NCBI GenBank assembly: GCA_964469935.1
Contig: CAYXZQ010000016.1
Location: 1-35,997 of the forward strand
Length of the DNA: 35,997 bases
Direction: 5' to 3'
Source of the DNA: CAYXZQ01 sp964469935
GTDB taxonomy: Archaea; Nanobdellota; Nanobdellia; Woesearchaeales; DSVV01
Translations under genes and position numbers: made by a program
The notes under the pieces: model-generated
Told to the model about the DNA's origin: nothing
Databases searched by the model: none
The model's input: the letters and a program-made list of their open reading frames with translations, nothing else
Part shown: piece after piece, positions 15,831 to 23,585 of the stretch
Position numbering within the stretch: position 1 is the stretch's first letter
How the letters are laid out: every line of letters begins with the position of its first letter

Positions 15831-16179
15831 CCCTTACAGGCTCTCCTTTCCTGTATATGAGCCTGAGCGTGTCGTTGAACGTGTCCATGTAGAGGACCAC
15901 GTCTGAGAGCTTGATTGCATCGGCACCGGGTTTCAGCCTAATGGTATACCTGAAATTGTCGAGGCTCCCGTCCCTACCGTCAGTCGCGCTCAGGTCTATC
16001 AGCTCGACTTGGGTTGTCACTTCCTTTTTTGCCGCGTTTGCAGTATTGAGGCTATCTTCCTCCTGTTGGGACTGGCTCTGTATCAGGACATAGCCAACGA
16101 CAGCACCTATTAGTATCAGGCATATCAGAAGTATCATGCTCGTGACGCCCATGCCAGCACCTCTCCTGCCCACAATCAA
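15799..16179 (-). CDS. Archaellin-like protein, probably C-terminally truncated
   Basis: A 126-residue protein with a class III signal peptide: MIVGRRG is followed by AGMGVTSMILL and a long hydrophobic helix, the archaellin/type IV pilin arrangement cut after Gly by FlaK/PibD-type peptidases. Next come the coiled segment and the core strand region IRLKPGADAIKLSDVVLYMD. It stops at NGFFTYR, far short of the usual length of about 200 residues, and the missing archaellin tail appears at the end of the neighbouring protein. TTG 16179 is preferred because GGAGG lies 7 nt upstream; a longer GTG start at 16194 would lengthen the leader peptide. Confidence 0.68.
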   Translation of the reverse strand: MIVGRRGAGMGVTSMILLICLILIGAVVGYVLIQSQSQQEEDSLNTANAAKKEVTTQVELIDLSATDGRDGSLDNFRYTIRLKPGADAIKLSDVVLYMDTFNDTLRLIYRKGEPVRDAQNGFFTYR

Positions 16180-16253
16180 AAGCTTGCCTCCCACCTTGAA
16201 ATACTATCTACAGGCCCACATATAAAAATTTTGTCATTTTTAGAAGGAAAATT

Positions 16254-18239
16254 TCAGAACTTGTCGTTTATCCTTTTCCTTATATCATCAGCGCTTTTGC
16301 CTGACTCGGCAGATTTTTTGAGATACTCTTCATACCTATTGACTTTGGGCTGCAGAGGAGACTCCATTTGCGGCAGATTTCCCGGGGAGAAGACCTCGCC
16401 CCTGTCGATGCCGCCGCCTATTTTCGTCTCCGGATTACCGCCGTGGTTCGATATTGCAATGATGAGTATTATTGCGATTATCACAACAGCAATAGGTATC
16501 AGGATGTATAACAGCAATCTTGTGATTGTTGGGCTGCTGACCTGCCCAACAGAAGAATCACCTGATGAACCGCTCCCTGTCGATAAGGATTGCGGGGCCG
16601 AATCCTGCCCCGAGCCGATGCCGGAAGCCAGTGAGGTCTCATTGTACTGCACTTTTTCGCAAGGACTGCACGATCCTCCGCAATCAGTCCCATTCTCACC
16701 GAAATCAGATACGCCGTCGCTGCATGCGTCTGAGATGAAAGTGCATCCGTCGTCAATCTGGCCGTTGCAGTCGTCATCTATGCCGTTGCATAATTCATCC
16801 ATTGGGGTGCCGCCGCCTGAGCATCGGCATGTCGATGGGTCGTCCACGTCGTCGACGATGCCGTTGCAGTCGTCATCAATCATGTTGCATGTCTCCGCGA
16901 TTGGGCCAACTGAACCTGTGCATTCTCCCCATTTTCCTCCAGTGCAGTTCATGACACCTGTCATGCAGGCACCAACTGAGATCCCACAGGTCTTTGACTC
17001 GCCTTCGGAGCATTGGCTTGAACAAGGCAATGAGCAGCACACTGCAACTTCGGTCCCGTTGATGAGGATGCCCGGGCATGATGCCTCGTCCTTGCATTCG
17101 CTCCCTCCCCGGCTCAGGCAGGTCGCGTTCTCATCTATGAGCCCGTCACAGTCATTGTCTATCTTGTCGTATATCTCGCGCTTTGGTGCGCTGCCGTTGT
17201 AGCATCCGCATGAGGAAGGGTCGGGCGTGTCGTCGACAATTCCGTTGCAGTCATCGTCCTTGCCGTTGCATACCTCTTGTGTCGGCCCCGTCTCGTCGAT
17301 GCACTCGCTCCAGATGTTCTTGTGGCAGACAGAGTATCCGGAAATGCATTCGCCCTTTTCAGTGCCACATGTCCTGGTATCTCCTTCAGGGCAGGTCTGG
17401 TTGCACTCAACTGGACAGCAGGCAGGAGAGTCGAGCACGTCAAGTAACGGCTCTGTGCAGTACTCGCTCTGGTTGCATGCAAACCCCCCTGCCTTCTCGC
17501 AAGTCGTGCAGTCATGCCCAGTATCATCAACGATGCCGTTGCAGTCATCATCCTTGTTGTCGCAGACCTCAGTCGCGTTCGGGTTCACCGACGGGTCGGA
17601 ATCATTGCAGTCGGGCATGCCCAGGCAGTCACCAGTGCCGAACCCGTCATTGTCAAGATCTTCGCATCCTGCCTCGTACTCGATGTAGAGGAATGGATTG
17701 CTGCTCTGGGCTTCTGACGAATATGCGGTGAAATTCGAGGTCGCGTCCTTTATCACGAGCCCGTCATTAGTCCCTTTCAAGAACTGGTTAAGGATGTATA
17801 TAAGTCCGTATCCGCTCGTACCGAACCAGCCTGTCTCGTTGTCACACACTCTGCCGCAGTCGATGTCGTTCAGGCTTCCAACAAGCTGACCGTAGCCAGG
17901 CTGCTGGCTGTCATCTTCCTGCCACCCGCCTATGACAGGGTACACCTTTGCGAAATCTGTCCCGCCTGTAGTATTTCCCTTGTACCTGAACAGCAGGTAT
18001 GCGTTCTTAATATCAGCGCCTTCTGGCACTGCGGAGAGATCGAACATGATGTAGACCCTGGCGGCCGGGTTGTCCGAGAACATCAGCTCGCCGGTGTTGA
18101 AGCAAGGCCCGATGCAGTACTTGTCCTTTCCGTTCCCCTCAGCTGCGGTTATATTTACATTCCCCGCATACGCATAGCTTGCAAGTACAAGGAAAGCGAT
18201 GCATAATATGAACGCACACCTCATTTTACAGCATTTCAA
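16254..18239 (-). CDS. MopE-repeat surface protein with C-terminal membrane anchor
   Basis: A 661-residue cell-surface protein. The signal peptide ends near residue 25 (ASYAYA). Residues 40-190 resemble a DNRLRE/CBM96-type beta-sandwich (ARVYIMFDLSAVPEGADIK). Five MopE-type putative metal-binding repeats of the form E-x-C-x3-DDDCNG-x-x-DD lie at about 224-239, 322-337, 355-370 (less conserved), 449-464 and 482-497, with many extra cysteines. A DGVSDFGENGTDCGGSCSPC element (508-527) and a Ser/Gly-rich linker precede a membrane helix (573-597) and a 60-residue basic cytoplasmic tail ending in DDIRKRINDKF. Likely roles are adhesion or metal/polysaccharide binding. Confidence 0.82.
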   Translation of the reverse strand: MKCCKMRCAFILCIAFLVLASYAYAGNVNITAAEGNGKDKYCIGPCFNTGELMFSDNPAARVYIMFDLSAVPEGADIKNAYLLFRYKGNTTGGTDFAKVYPVIGGWQEDDSQQPGYGQLVGSLNDIDCGRVCDNETGWFGTSGYGLIYILNQFLKGTNDGLVIKDATSNFTAYSSEAQSSNPFLYIEYEAGCEDLDNDGFGTGDCLGMPDCNDSDPSVNPNATEVCDNKDDDCNGIVDDTGHDCTTCEKAGGFACNQSEYCTEPLLDVLDSPACCPVECNQTCPEGDTRTCGTEKGECISGYSVCHKNIWSECIDETGPTQEVCNGKDDDCNGIVDDTPDPSSCGCYNGSAPKREIYDKIDNDCDGLIDENATCLSRGGSECKDEASCPGILINGTEVAVCCSLPCSSQCSEGESKTCGISVGACMTGVMNCTGGKWGECTGSVGPIAETCNMIDDDCNGIVDDVDDPSTCRCSGGGTPMDELCNGIDDDCNGQIDDGCTFISDACSDGVSDFGENGTDCGGSCSPCEKVQYNETSLASGIGSGQDSAPQSLSTGSGSSGDSSVGQVSSPTITRLLLYILIPIAVVIIAIILIIAISNHGGNPETKIGGGIDRGEVFSPGNLPQMESPLQPKVNRYEEYLKKSAESGKSADDIRKRINDKF

Positions 18240-18297
18240 TAAGAATCATATTATAAATATTTTGCTGTTTGTTTTATAAAATAAGAAGAAGGAATAT

Positions 18298-18303
18298 AAA
18301 AAA
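18298..18303 (-). terminator. T-run after the micro-gene
   Basis: A minus-strand T6 run about 22 nt past the stop of the 10-codon gene, in an AT-rich context typical of archaeal termination. No hairpin was seen. Confidence 0.3.
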
Positions 18304-18324
18304 CCTTAAATTCATGCACTCAAT

Positions 18325-18357
18325 CTATTTCTTACCGCCACAGCAATTTCCGCCCAT
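18325..18357 (-). CDS. 10-codon micro-gene (MGGNCCGGKK)
   Basis: The ATG is preceded by GAGGTGG at 18364-18370 with an ideal 6-nt spacer. The frame encodes MGGNCCGGKK and ends in TAG. TATA-like elements lie upstream at 18385-18393 and 18405-18415, and a T-run follows. Adjacent cysteines flanked by glycines and a basic end suggest metal or thiol binding, or a regulatory leader. The Toprim gene upstream ends 85 bp away, so it may be the last cistron of that transcript or have its own promoter. Its small size makes chance possible, but the ribosome-binding site is among the best in the window. Confidence 0.45.
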   Translation of the reverse strand: MGGNCCGGKK

Positions 18358-18442
18358 TGAAGTCCACCTCGCAAGTATTTTTGAAATATTTATCTGATGA
18401 TGTTTGATATATCTTTTTCATTATAAATGTTTCCCTTATTTT

Positions 18443-18793
18443 TCAAATGCAGCTTGAAACGAACCTCACCAGGCCCTGGACATGGCTGAGACGGGTCCTG
18501 AGAAGGAATTCCCTGAACTTGTTGTCTATCTCGACACCCAGCTTCTGGAGCCCGGACGAGAGCCTGCCATAGAGCTCCCTGCCTTTCTTGTCGAAATCAG
18601 TCAGTATTATGACCTCCCTGCTGTTCTCTGCAACCTCCTCTATTATCTCGAAGAGTGGCTTTTTGCTGAGCATGACGATGTTATTTATACCGAAATACTC
18701 GAGCGCTTTCCTGTCCTTGGGCCCTTCGACGATTATAGTCTTTGCTGTGCTTCGCATGCCCTCCAGCCACTCATCGATGCTCTCCATTGTCAT
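18443..18793 (-). CDS. Small Toprim-domain protein
   Basis: A 116-residue stand-alone Toprim protein, similar in size to the archaeal UPF0292-type family. The conserved Glu is in IIVEGPKDRKAL and the DxD motif in ILTDFDKKGREL. Toprim domains bind Mg2+ and act in topoisomerases, primases and RNase M5-type nucleases; the function of small archaeal forms is unclear. Its ATG overlaps the stop of the preceding Nudix gene by 1 bp (TAATG), so translation is probably coupled. Confidence 0.82.
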   Translation of the reverse strand: MTMESIDEWLEGMRSTAKTIIVEGPKDRKALEYFGINNIVMLSKKPLFEIIEEVAENSREVIILTDFDKKGRELYGRLSSGLQKLGVEIDNKFREFLLRTRLSHVQGLVRFVSSCI

Positions 18794-19176
18794 TAACCTT
18801 CGTTCAGGTAATCCATCAGTATCTTCCCGTGGTCGAATTCCAGCTTAGGATGCTCATCGACATCAAACACCTTAGCGTCATCTGCATCGTCACCTGCCCT
18901 AAGCTTTCCCTTGCCCTCTGCAATGAATACGGTTGTTATCACATGGTTCCTCGGGTCCCTTTCAGGGTCAGAATAGGTGTGGAACTGCCTGATGAGCCTT
19001 ATATCGAGATTCGTCTCTTCCTTGGCCTCCCTGACCGCAGCAGCCTCGAGAGTCTCATCAATCTCAACATAACCTCCTGGAAGGGCCCAGCCCACAGGCT
19101 CGTTCTTCCTTTTCACGAGGACAAGGCCTCCACTGTACCTGATAATTATGTCGACAGAGACTTTCTGCTCCCTCAT
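18793..19176 (-). CDS. Nudix hydrolase (ADP-ribose pyrophosphatase-like)
   Basis: A 127-residue Nudix protein with box GGYVEIDETLEAAAVREAKEET. The final glycine of the consensus (EExGU) is replaced by Asn, a mild deviation. A long basic/aromatic N-terminus is absent, so this is a minimal domain. A TATA-like CCTATAAAAAA on the minus strand (19199-19208) lies about 27 bp upstream of the ATG, fitting a leaderless start. It is co-transcribed with the Toprim gene. The substrate is unknown; ADP-ribose or oxidised nucleotides are common for this subtype. Confidence 0.9.
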   Translation of the reverse strand: MREQKVSVDIIIRYSGGLVLVKRKNEPVGWALPGGYVEIDETLEAAAVREAKEETNLDIRLIRQFHTYSDPERDPRNHVITTVFIAEGKGKLRAGDDADDAKVFDVDEHPKLEFDHGKILMDYLNEG

Positions 19177-19269
19177 GTTCGGCTGAGAATGTATCCTCTT
19201 TTTTATAGGTTTTCATGCGACGTTTATCTGGAGCCTAGACGCTTGCTGTTCTTAATCCCAGCATTATAA

Positions 19270-20517
19270 TCACCCTGGTCGGTATTCCAATGCCTTTCGC
19301 ACTATGTCCTCTGGCCAGTTGTGCTGGACGAGGAACCTCAGTATCAGATCATCCGTATGCCCCTGCTGCCTGTAATGCTTGATGTAGGCAAGCAGCTTGA
19401 CAGCTGCAGGGTCGACTGATTGCGAATACCCTGCCTGTTCCTGCGCAGCCTGTGGACCGGGTGATGCCTGGTTGGATGGATTGCTCCCTTGGGCTGGAGC
19501 ATTTCCCTGGCCTTGAGGAATCATATCTGCAGCAGGAGAAGACTGTGGGTCTTGGGCAATGGGATTGGACTGCTGGGGCTGATAAGCAGTCCCTGGCATC
19601 TGTGCCGCTGGCATGGCAGCCATCTTTGAGACAGGCTTGTAAAGAAGATAATTCGTCACTTCGGCCCTGTACTGCTCGGGGATGTTCATGGGAATTGTCA
19701 GAGCAGTGTAGAATATCGTGAAATAGACAGTCTTTACCATGTCGACGAGTATCCTAGATACCACATTCAGCCCTATTATGAGAACTATCATTATGTAGAA
19801 TGGGATCCAGGTGCCAAGAAAATATCCTATTGCACCTGTACCAATAAGCAATATGACATATATGTATCCTACAAGACTCATCAGCATGTTCCCGGCAAAA
19901 TCGATCCCGAACACGCCGACAAGTGCGCCAGGCACGTTGTTCTTTATGTTCTTTATGTCAGGAAGTACCTCGCGCACAGACTTGTCCTGAATTATTGCTG
20001 CCGGCAGGAGATAGTGGCCGATGAGGTCCCATCCTTCCTCTATGCCTTTTGCGAGAAGCTTAAGTAGCAGCCCTACCACCACCCATATTCCTCCCTTGTT
20101 TGAACGCTCCTTCAGCTTGTTCGCAATCCATGTCAGCACGATGTCAATGGTACCTATGACGAAGATGTCCATCTTGTTCTCTTTTGCCCTCTTTAGCCCG
20201 TCGTCATATGATATGTTGTGCCCTGTAAAGGTATGGTAGACGATCCAGCATTGCGCAGCATTGTAGTACACCTTGATATAAGGGAACAGGGGAATTATGA
20301 TGAAGAGGGCGATCAAAATCCCAAAAAAAGCTATCAATGTCATCACTCCGGTCGCAAGATATACGGCGATGATGCTTGCGATGAAGATTGCGTAGAAGAT
20401 CCCGAATATAATTATCTGGGCGACTGTCGGCCTGAAGATTGCAGGATTCCTGCCTATGACCACGAAAGTGTTCTTCAGCAGCTGCATCGTGTCTTTGAAG
20501 CTGTCAAAAATGCCCAT
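19270..20517 (-). CDS. DUF6159-like polytopic membrane protein with C-terminal helical domain
   Basis: A membrane protein of 415 residues beginning MGIFDSFKDTMQLLKNT. It has about six hydrophobic helices, a Pro/Gln/Ala-rich linker of some 70 residues, and a C-terminal domain (LLAYIKHYRQQGHTDDLIL then HNWPEDIVRKAL). That domain resembles a UBA-like module often attached to DPANN-type proteins. The start at 20517 is preferred over 20634: the TATA core at 20541-20548 predicts a transcription start at about 20518. The function of the DUF6159 family is unknown. It is divergent from the primase gene. Confidence 0.72.
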   Translation of the reverse strand: MGIFDSFKDTMQLLKNTFVVIGRNPAIFRPTVAQIIIFGIFYAIFIASIIAVYLATGVMTLIAFFGILIALFIIIPLFPYIKVYYNAAQCWIVYHTFTGHNISYDDGLKRAKENKMDIFVIGTIDIVLTWIANKLKERSNKGGIWVVVGLLLKLLAKGIEEGWDLIGHYLLPAAIIQDKSVREVLPDIKNIKNNVPGALVGVFGIDFAGNMLMSLVGYIYVILLIGTGAIGYFLGTWIPFYIMIVLIIGLNVVSRILVDMVKTVYFTIFYTALTIPMNIPEQYRAEVTNYLLYKPVSKMAAMPAAQMPGTAYQPQQSNPIAQDPQSSPAADMIPQGQGNAPAQGSNPSNQASPGPQAAQEQAGYSQSVDPAAVKLLAYIKHYRQQGHTDDLILRFLVQHNWPEDIVRKALEYRPG

Positions 20518-20540
20518 AATCCAATCCCTGTCATAAAAAA

Positions 20541-20548
20541 TATATAAA
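20541..20548 (-). promoter_or_regulatory. TATA box for DUF6159-like gene
   Basis: The minus-strand TTTATATA is centred 27 bp before the ATG at 20517. It decides between two possible starts. Confidence 0.55.
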
Positions 20549-20571
20549 ATCTTTGGATGACTGGATAGTAG

Positions 20572-20579
20572 TTTATAAA
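20572..20579 (+). promoter_or_regulatory. TATA box for primase gene
   Basis: TTTATAAA overlaps an upstream in-frame ATG at 20579, which therefore cannot be the start. The predicted transcript begins near 20601, supporting ATG 20618. Confidence 0.5.
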
Positions 20580-20617
20580 TGAAAACATTAAAAAACAATC
20601 TCACCTTCCGCATCATT

Positions 20618-21997
20618 ATGATAGACATAGGCACAGTGCTCAGGCACTACAAGCGCCAGGACATCCAGGAAGAGATGGCAAGGTGCGCAGAAGGCAGGGA
20701 GGTCGCTGTAAGATACGGGGACAAGGGATTCGGAAAAAGGCCCGACACCCTGACTTATCCGAAGGACGTAATCGAGTTCGCAAAGCAGCGCGCGACGTCT
20801 TTCCATGTCTCGGAAGAGCACTGGTCGAACGTGTTTGGCCTGAGCCCTGAACTCAAGACAGAGGAGCTTGACGGGCTCAGGACAGGCTGGGACCTGGTGC
20901 TTGACATCGACTGCTATTTCTGGGAATATTCCAAGCTTACTGCGCAGATGCTCATCCAGGCCCTCAGGCATCATGGAGTGAGATCGATATCGTGCAAGTT
21001 CTCGGGCAACAAGGGTTTCCATATCGCCGTGCCGTACCAGGCATTCCCTGTCAAGCTCCATGGCAAGGACACCAGGCTGTTCTTTCCGGAAGGCGCCAAG
21101 CGGATTGCCCTGTATCTGAATGAATTCATCAGGGTTGCTTTGTCCCGTGAGATACTTAAGACAAACAGCGTGGATGACATAATTAAGACCACAGGAAGGA
21201 GGTTTGACGAGATAATAAGGGACGGCAGGTTCGACCCGTTCTCCATAATCGAGATTGACACCCTCCTCATTTCATCCCGCCACCTCTACAGGATGCCGTA
21301 TTCTCTCCATGAGAAATCTGGCCTCTGCTCTGTCCCCATGGACCCGGATAAGGTGCTCGAGTTCGACAAGAAGACGGCTGAGCCTGGCAATGTGAAGGTC
21401 TCGCGATTTAAATTCCTTGATACATCAAAAACTGTCGAGAACGAGGCACGGGACCTGATACTCCAGGCATTCGACTTCTCGATACCGCAGACAGATGATA
21501 AGCCGAAGCGGGACTATGAAAAGGAGTTCGAGACCCTGACATCGGCGATCCCGGCAGATTTCTTTCCGCCATGCATCCAGAACATACTAGGCGGTGTCGA
21601 AGACGGCAGGAAGCGCTCGATGTTCATACTGATTAACTTCTTCTCGAACACCGGTTATGATTATGACAAGATAGACGAGCTCCTGCATGAATGGAACAAG
21701 AGGAACAAAGAGCAGCTGAGAGAGGTCAATCTCAAGGGCCAGGTGAGGTACAGGAGGATGCAGAAACAGAAGGTGCTCCCACCCAACTGCGACAACCAGG
21801 CGTACTACAAGAGCTTCGGGGTCTGCACACCTGACAATTTCTGCCCGAGGATCAGGAACCCTGTCAATTACGCTGTGCTCAAGGCGAGGATCGCCCAGGG
21901 AAATGAAAGAGCGGGCAGGCAGAAGCTCACGGATGAGCAGAAAGAGATGAGACGGAAGTACAGGGAAAGGAAGAAAGAGGGCGGAAACGGCAAATGA
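20618..21997 (+). CDS. Fused DNA primase (PriS catalytic domain plus PriL-type Fe-S domain)
   Basis: An archaeo-eukaryotic primase of 459 residues making RNA primers for replication. The catalytic domain has the Asp pair Asp96/Asp98 in LDIDCYF, the nucleotide-binding motif SGNKGFH (129-135), the third acidic residue Asp214 in IIEIDTLL, and RHLYRMPYSLHEKSGL. The C-terminal part carries four cysteines (319, 391, 403, 409) in CIQNIL, PPNCDN and GVCTPDNFC, the arrangement of the PriL 4Fe-4S domain. Small and large subunit functions are therefore fused, as in Nanoarchaeum-type primases. The basic tail may bind DNA. The start follows the TATA position. Confidence 0.85.
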   Translation: MIDIGTVLRHYKRQDIQEEMARCAEGREVAVRYGDKGFGKRPDTLTYPKDVIEFAKQRATSFHVSEEHWSNVFGLSPELKTEELDGLRTGWDLVLDIDCYFWEYSKLTAQMLIQALRHHGVRSISCKFSGNKGFHIAVPYQAFPVKLHGKDTRLFFPEGAKRIALYLNEFIRVALSREILKTNSVDDIIKTTGRRFDEIIRDGRFDPFSIIEIDTLLISSRHLYRMPYSLHEKSGLCSVPMDPDKVLEFDKKTAEPGNVKVSRFKFLDTSKTVENEARDLILQAFDFSIPQTDDKPKRDYEKEFETLTSAIPADFFPPCIQNILGGVEDGRKRSMFILINFFSNTGYDYDKIDELLHEWNKRNKEQLREVNLKGQVRYRRMQKQKVLPPNCDNQAYYKSFGVCTPDNFCPRIRNPVNYAVLKARIAQGNERAGRQKLTDEQKEMRRKYRERKKEGGNGK

Positions 21998-22032
21998 GAC
22001 AATCTCAAGCGAAGTATACAATCATTTAACAA

Positions 22033-22046
22033 AATATTTATATAAC
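22033..22046 (+). promoter_or_regulatory. TATA box for lemA-htpX operon
   Basis: AATATTTATATAAC lies about 50 nt before the ATG at 22092. The leader of about 25 nt carries GGGGTGAT immediately before the start. Confidence 0.5.
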
Positions 22047-22091
22047 TGATTCATGCCTTATCTGAAGGTACGATCATACCGGGGTGATACT

Positions 22092-22640
22092 ATGATAGGA
22101 TGGATTATCGGAATAATAGTCGTCGTGGTTGTCCTGTTCATCATATTGATGTACAACAGCCTGATAAGGCTTCGGAACCAGGTCAAGAACAGTTGGGCCC
22201 AGATTGATGTCCAGCTCAAGAGGAGGAACGATCTCATACCTAACCTTGTGAGCACTGTCAAGGGCTATATGAAGCACGAGAAGACCACGCTTGAGAACAT
22301 CACAAAGGCGCGTTCTGCAATCCTTGCGGCCCAGACAGTCGAGGACACTGCAAAAGCGTCGAACATGCTCTCGCAGACCCTAAAGTCATTGTTCGCAGTC
22401 TCGGAGAACTACCCTGACCTGAAAGCCAACCAGAACTTCCTCCAGCTCCAGGAAGAGCTCACAGGCACAGAGAACAAGATAGCTTACTCGAGGCAGCACT
22501 ACAACGACATCGTCATGATGTTCAACACCAAGATCGAGACATTCCCGAACAACATGTTCGCAGGCATGTTCCATTTCACAGAGGAGAAGCAGTTCGAGGC
22601 TGAAGAAGAGGAAAGGAAGAACGTCAAGGTCGAGTTCTAG
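22092..22640 (+). CDS. lemA: LemA family membrane protein
   Basis: A 182-residue protein with an N-terminal membrane helix (about 2-22) and a helical bundle typical of LemA. The signature RRNDLIPNLVSTVKGYMKHE is followed by ENITKAR and, near the end, YNDIVMMFNTKIETFPNNMFA. The ATG at 22092 is chosen for the GGGGTG ribosome-binding site; a longer in-frame start at 22053 lacks one. LemA and HtpX are commonly encoded together, and LemA is thought to support envelope stress or proteolysis. The next gene begins within 10 bp. Confidence 0.93.
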   Translation: MIGWIIGIIVVVVVLFIILMYNSLIRLRNQVKNSWAQIDVQLKRRNDLIPNLVSTVKGYMKHEKTTLENITKARSAILAAQTVEDTAKASNMLSQTLKSLFAVSENYPDLKANQNFLQLQEELTGTENKIAYSRQHYNDIVMMFNTKIETFPNNMFAGMFHFTEEKQFEAEEEERKNVKVEF

Positions 22641-22649
22641 GTGGTCGCA

Positions 22650-23546
22650 ATGCGGATCTCCTTCAATGAGACGAGGAACAACATGATCAAGTCATGGTTC
22701 CTCATCTTTTTTTTCATAGTCCTCATATCTTTCCTCGGCGTGGGCTTCGGCTTATACTGGGGAAACATCTATTTCGGTGTAGTCATGGCCATGATTATAG
22801 CCGTCATCTATTCTTTGATAGGGTATTATTCAGGGGACAGCATGATACTTAAGATGTCAGGGGCGAGGCCGGTGACCAAGCAGGAAAACCCATACCTGTA
22901 TCACACAATCGAGGGTCTGGCTGTCTCTGCAGGGATTCCGACGCCCAAGGCCTATATCATAGATGATTCCGCAATGAACGCCTTCGCCACAGGAAGGGAC
23001 CCGAAGAACGCATCAATAACTGTGACAACAGGACTCCTGAAAGTCATGAACAGGCAGGAGCTCGAGGGTGTGCTCGCCCACGAGATGTCCCATATAAAGA
23101 ATTACGACATCAGGTTCATGATGCTCACAGCGGTCCTAGTGGGTATCGTGACTCTCCTAAGCGATTTCATGCTGAGATCGTTTCTATGGGGAGGAAAGAG
23201 TCGGGACCGGGACAGCGGGCAGCTGGGCCTGATAATGATTGTCATAGGCCTTCTCCTTGCGATACTCGCCCCGATAATCGGCCAGCTCATCAAGCTCGCG
23301 ATAAGCAGGAAGCGGGAATACATGGCAGATGCGAGCGGGGCGACGCTCACGAGGTATCCGCCCGGGCTTGCAAGCGCCCTTGAGAAGATATCAAAAGACC
23401 CCGACCCGCTCGTCGACAAGGCAAACAAGGCGACTGCACACCTGTTCATATCCACTCCATTCAGGAAAAAGAGCGGGTTCATGACAGGGCTTTTCTCGAC
23501 GCATCCTCCGATACAGGAAAGGATAAGAAGGCTCAATGAGATGTGA
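22650..23546 (+). CDS. htpX: HtpX-family membrane metalloprotease (M48)
   Basis: A 298-residue zinc metalloprotease for membrane-protein quality control. It has two N-terminal helices and two more after the active site. The zinc motif HEMSH is at residues 144-148 and the third ligand, Glu223, is in KREYMADASG. The ending STHPPIQERIRRLNEM is typical. The start ATG has AGGTGG at the end of lemA; a GTG at 22641 is an alternative. It is complete and probably active, and it converges with the sigma-like gene. Confidence 0.95.
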   Translation: MRISFNETRNNMIKSWFLIFFFIVLISFLGVGFGLYWGNIYFGVVMAMIIAVIYSLIGYYSGDSMILKMSGARPVTKQENPYLYHTIEGLAVSAGIPTPKAYIIDDSAMNAFATGRDPKNASITVTTGLLKVMNRQELEGVLAHEMSHIKNYDIRFMMLTAVLVGIVTLLSDFMLRSFLWGGKSRDRDSGQLGLIMIVIGLLLAILAPIIGQLIKLAISRKREYMADASGATLTRYPPGLASALEKISKDPDPLVDKANKATAHLFISTPFRKKSGFMTGLFSTHPPIQERIRRLNEM

Positions 23547-23585
23547 ATTTCCCTCCTGTAAATACAGGCAATCCATGCGTCCCTG

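Noticed and set aside
16231..17202. A 323-codon plus-strand frame opposite the MopE-repeat surface protein
   Set aside because: It is a by-product of the repetitive, codon-biased repeats on the other strand. It lacks a start signal and the product is low-complexity Ser/Pro.
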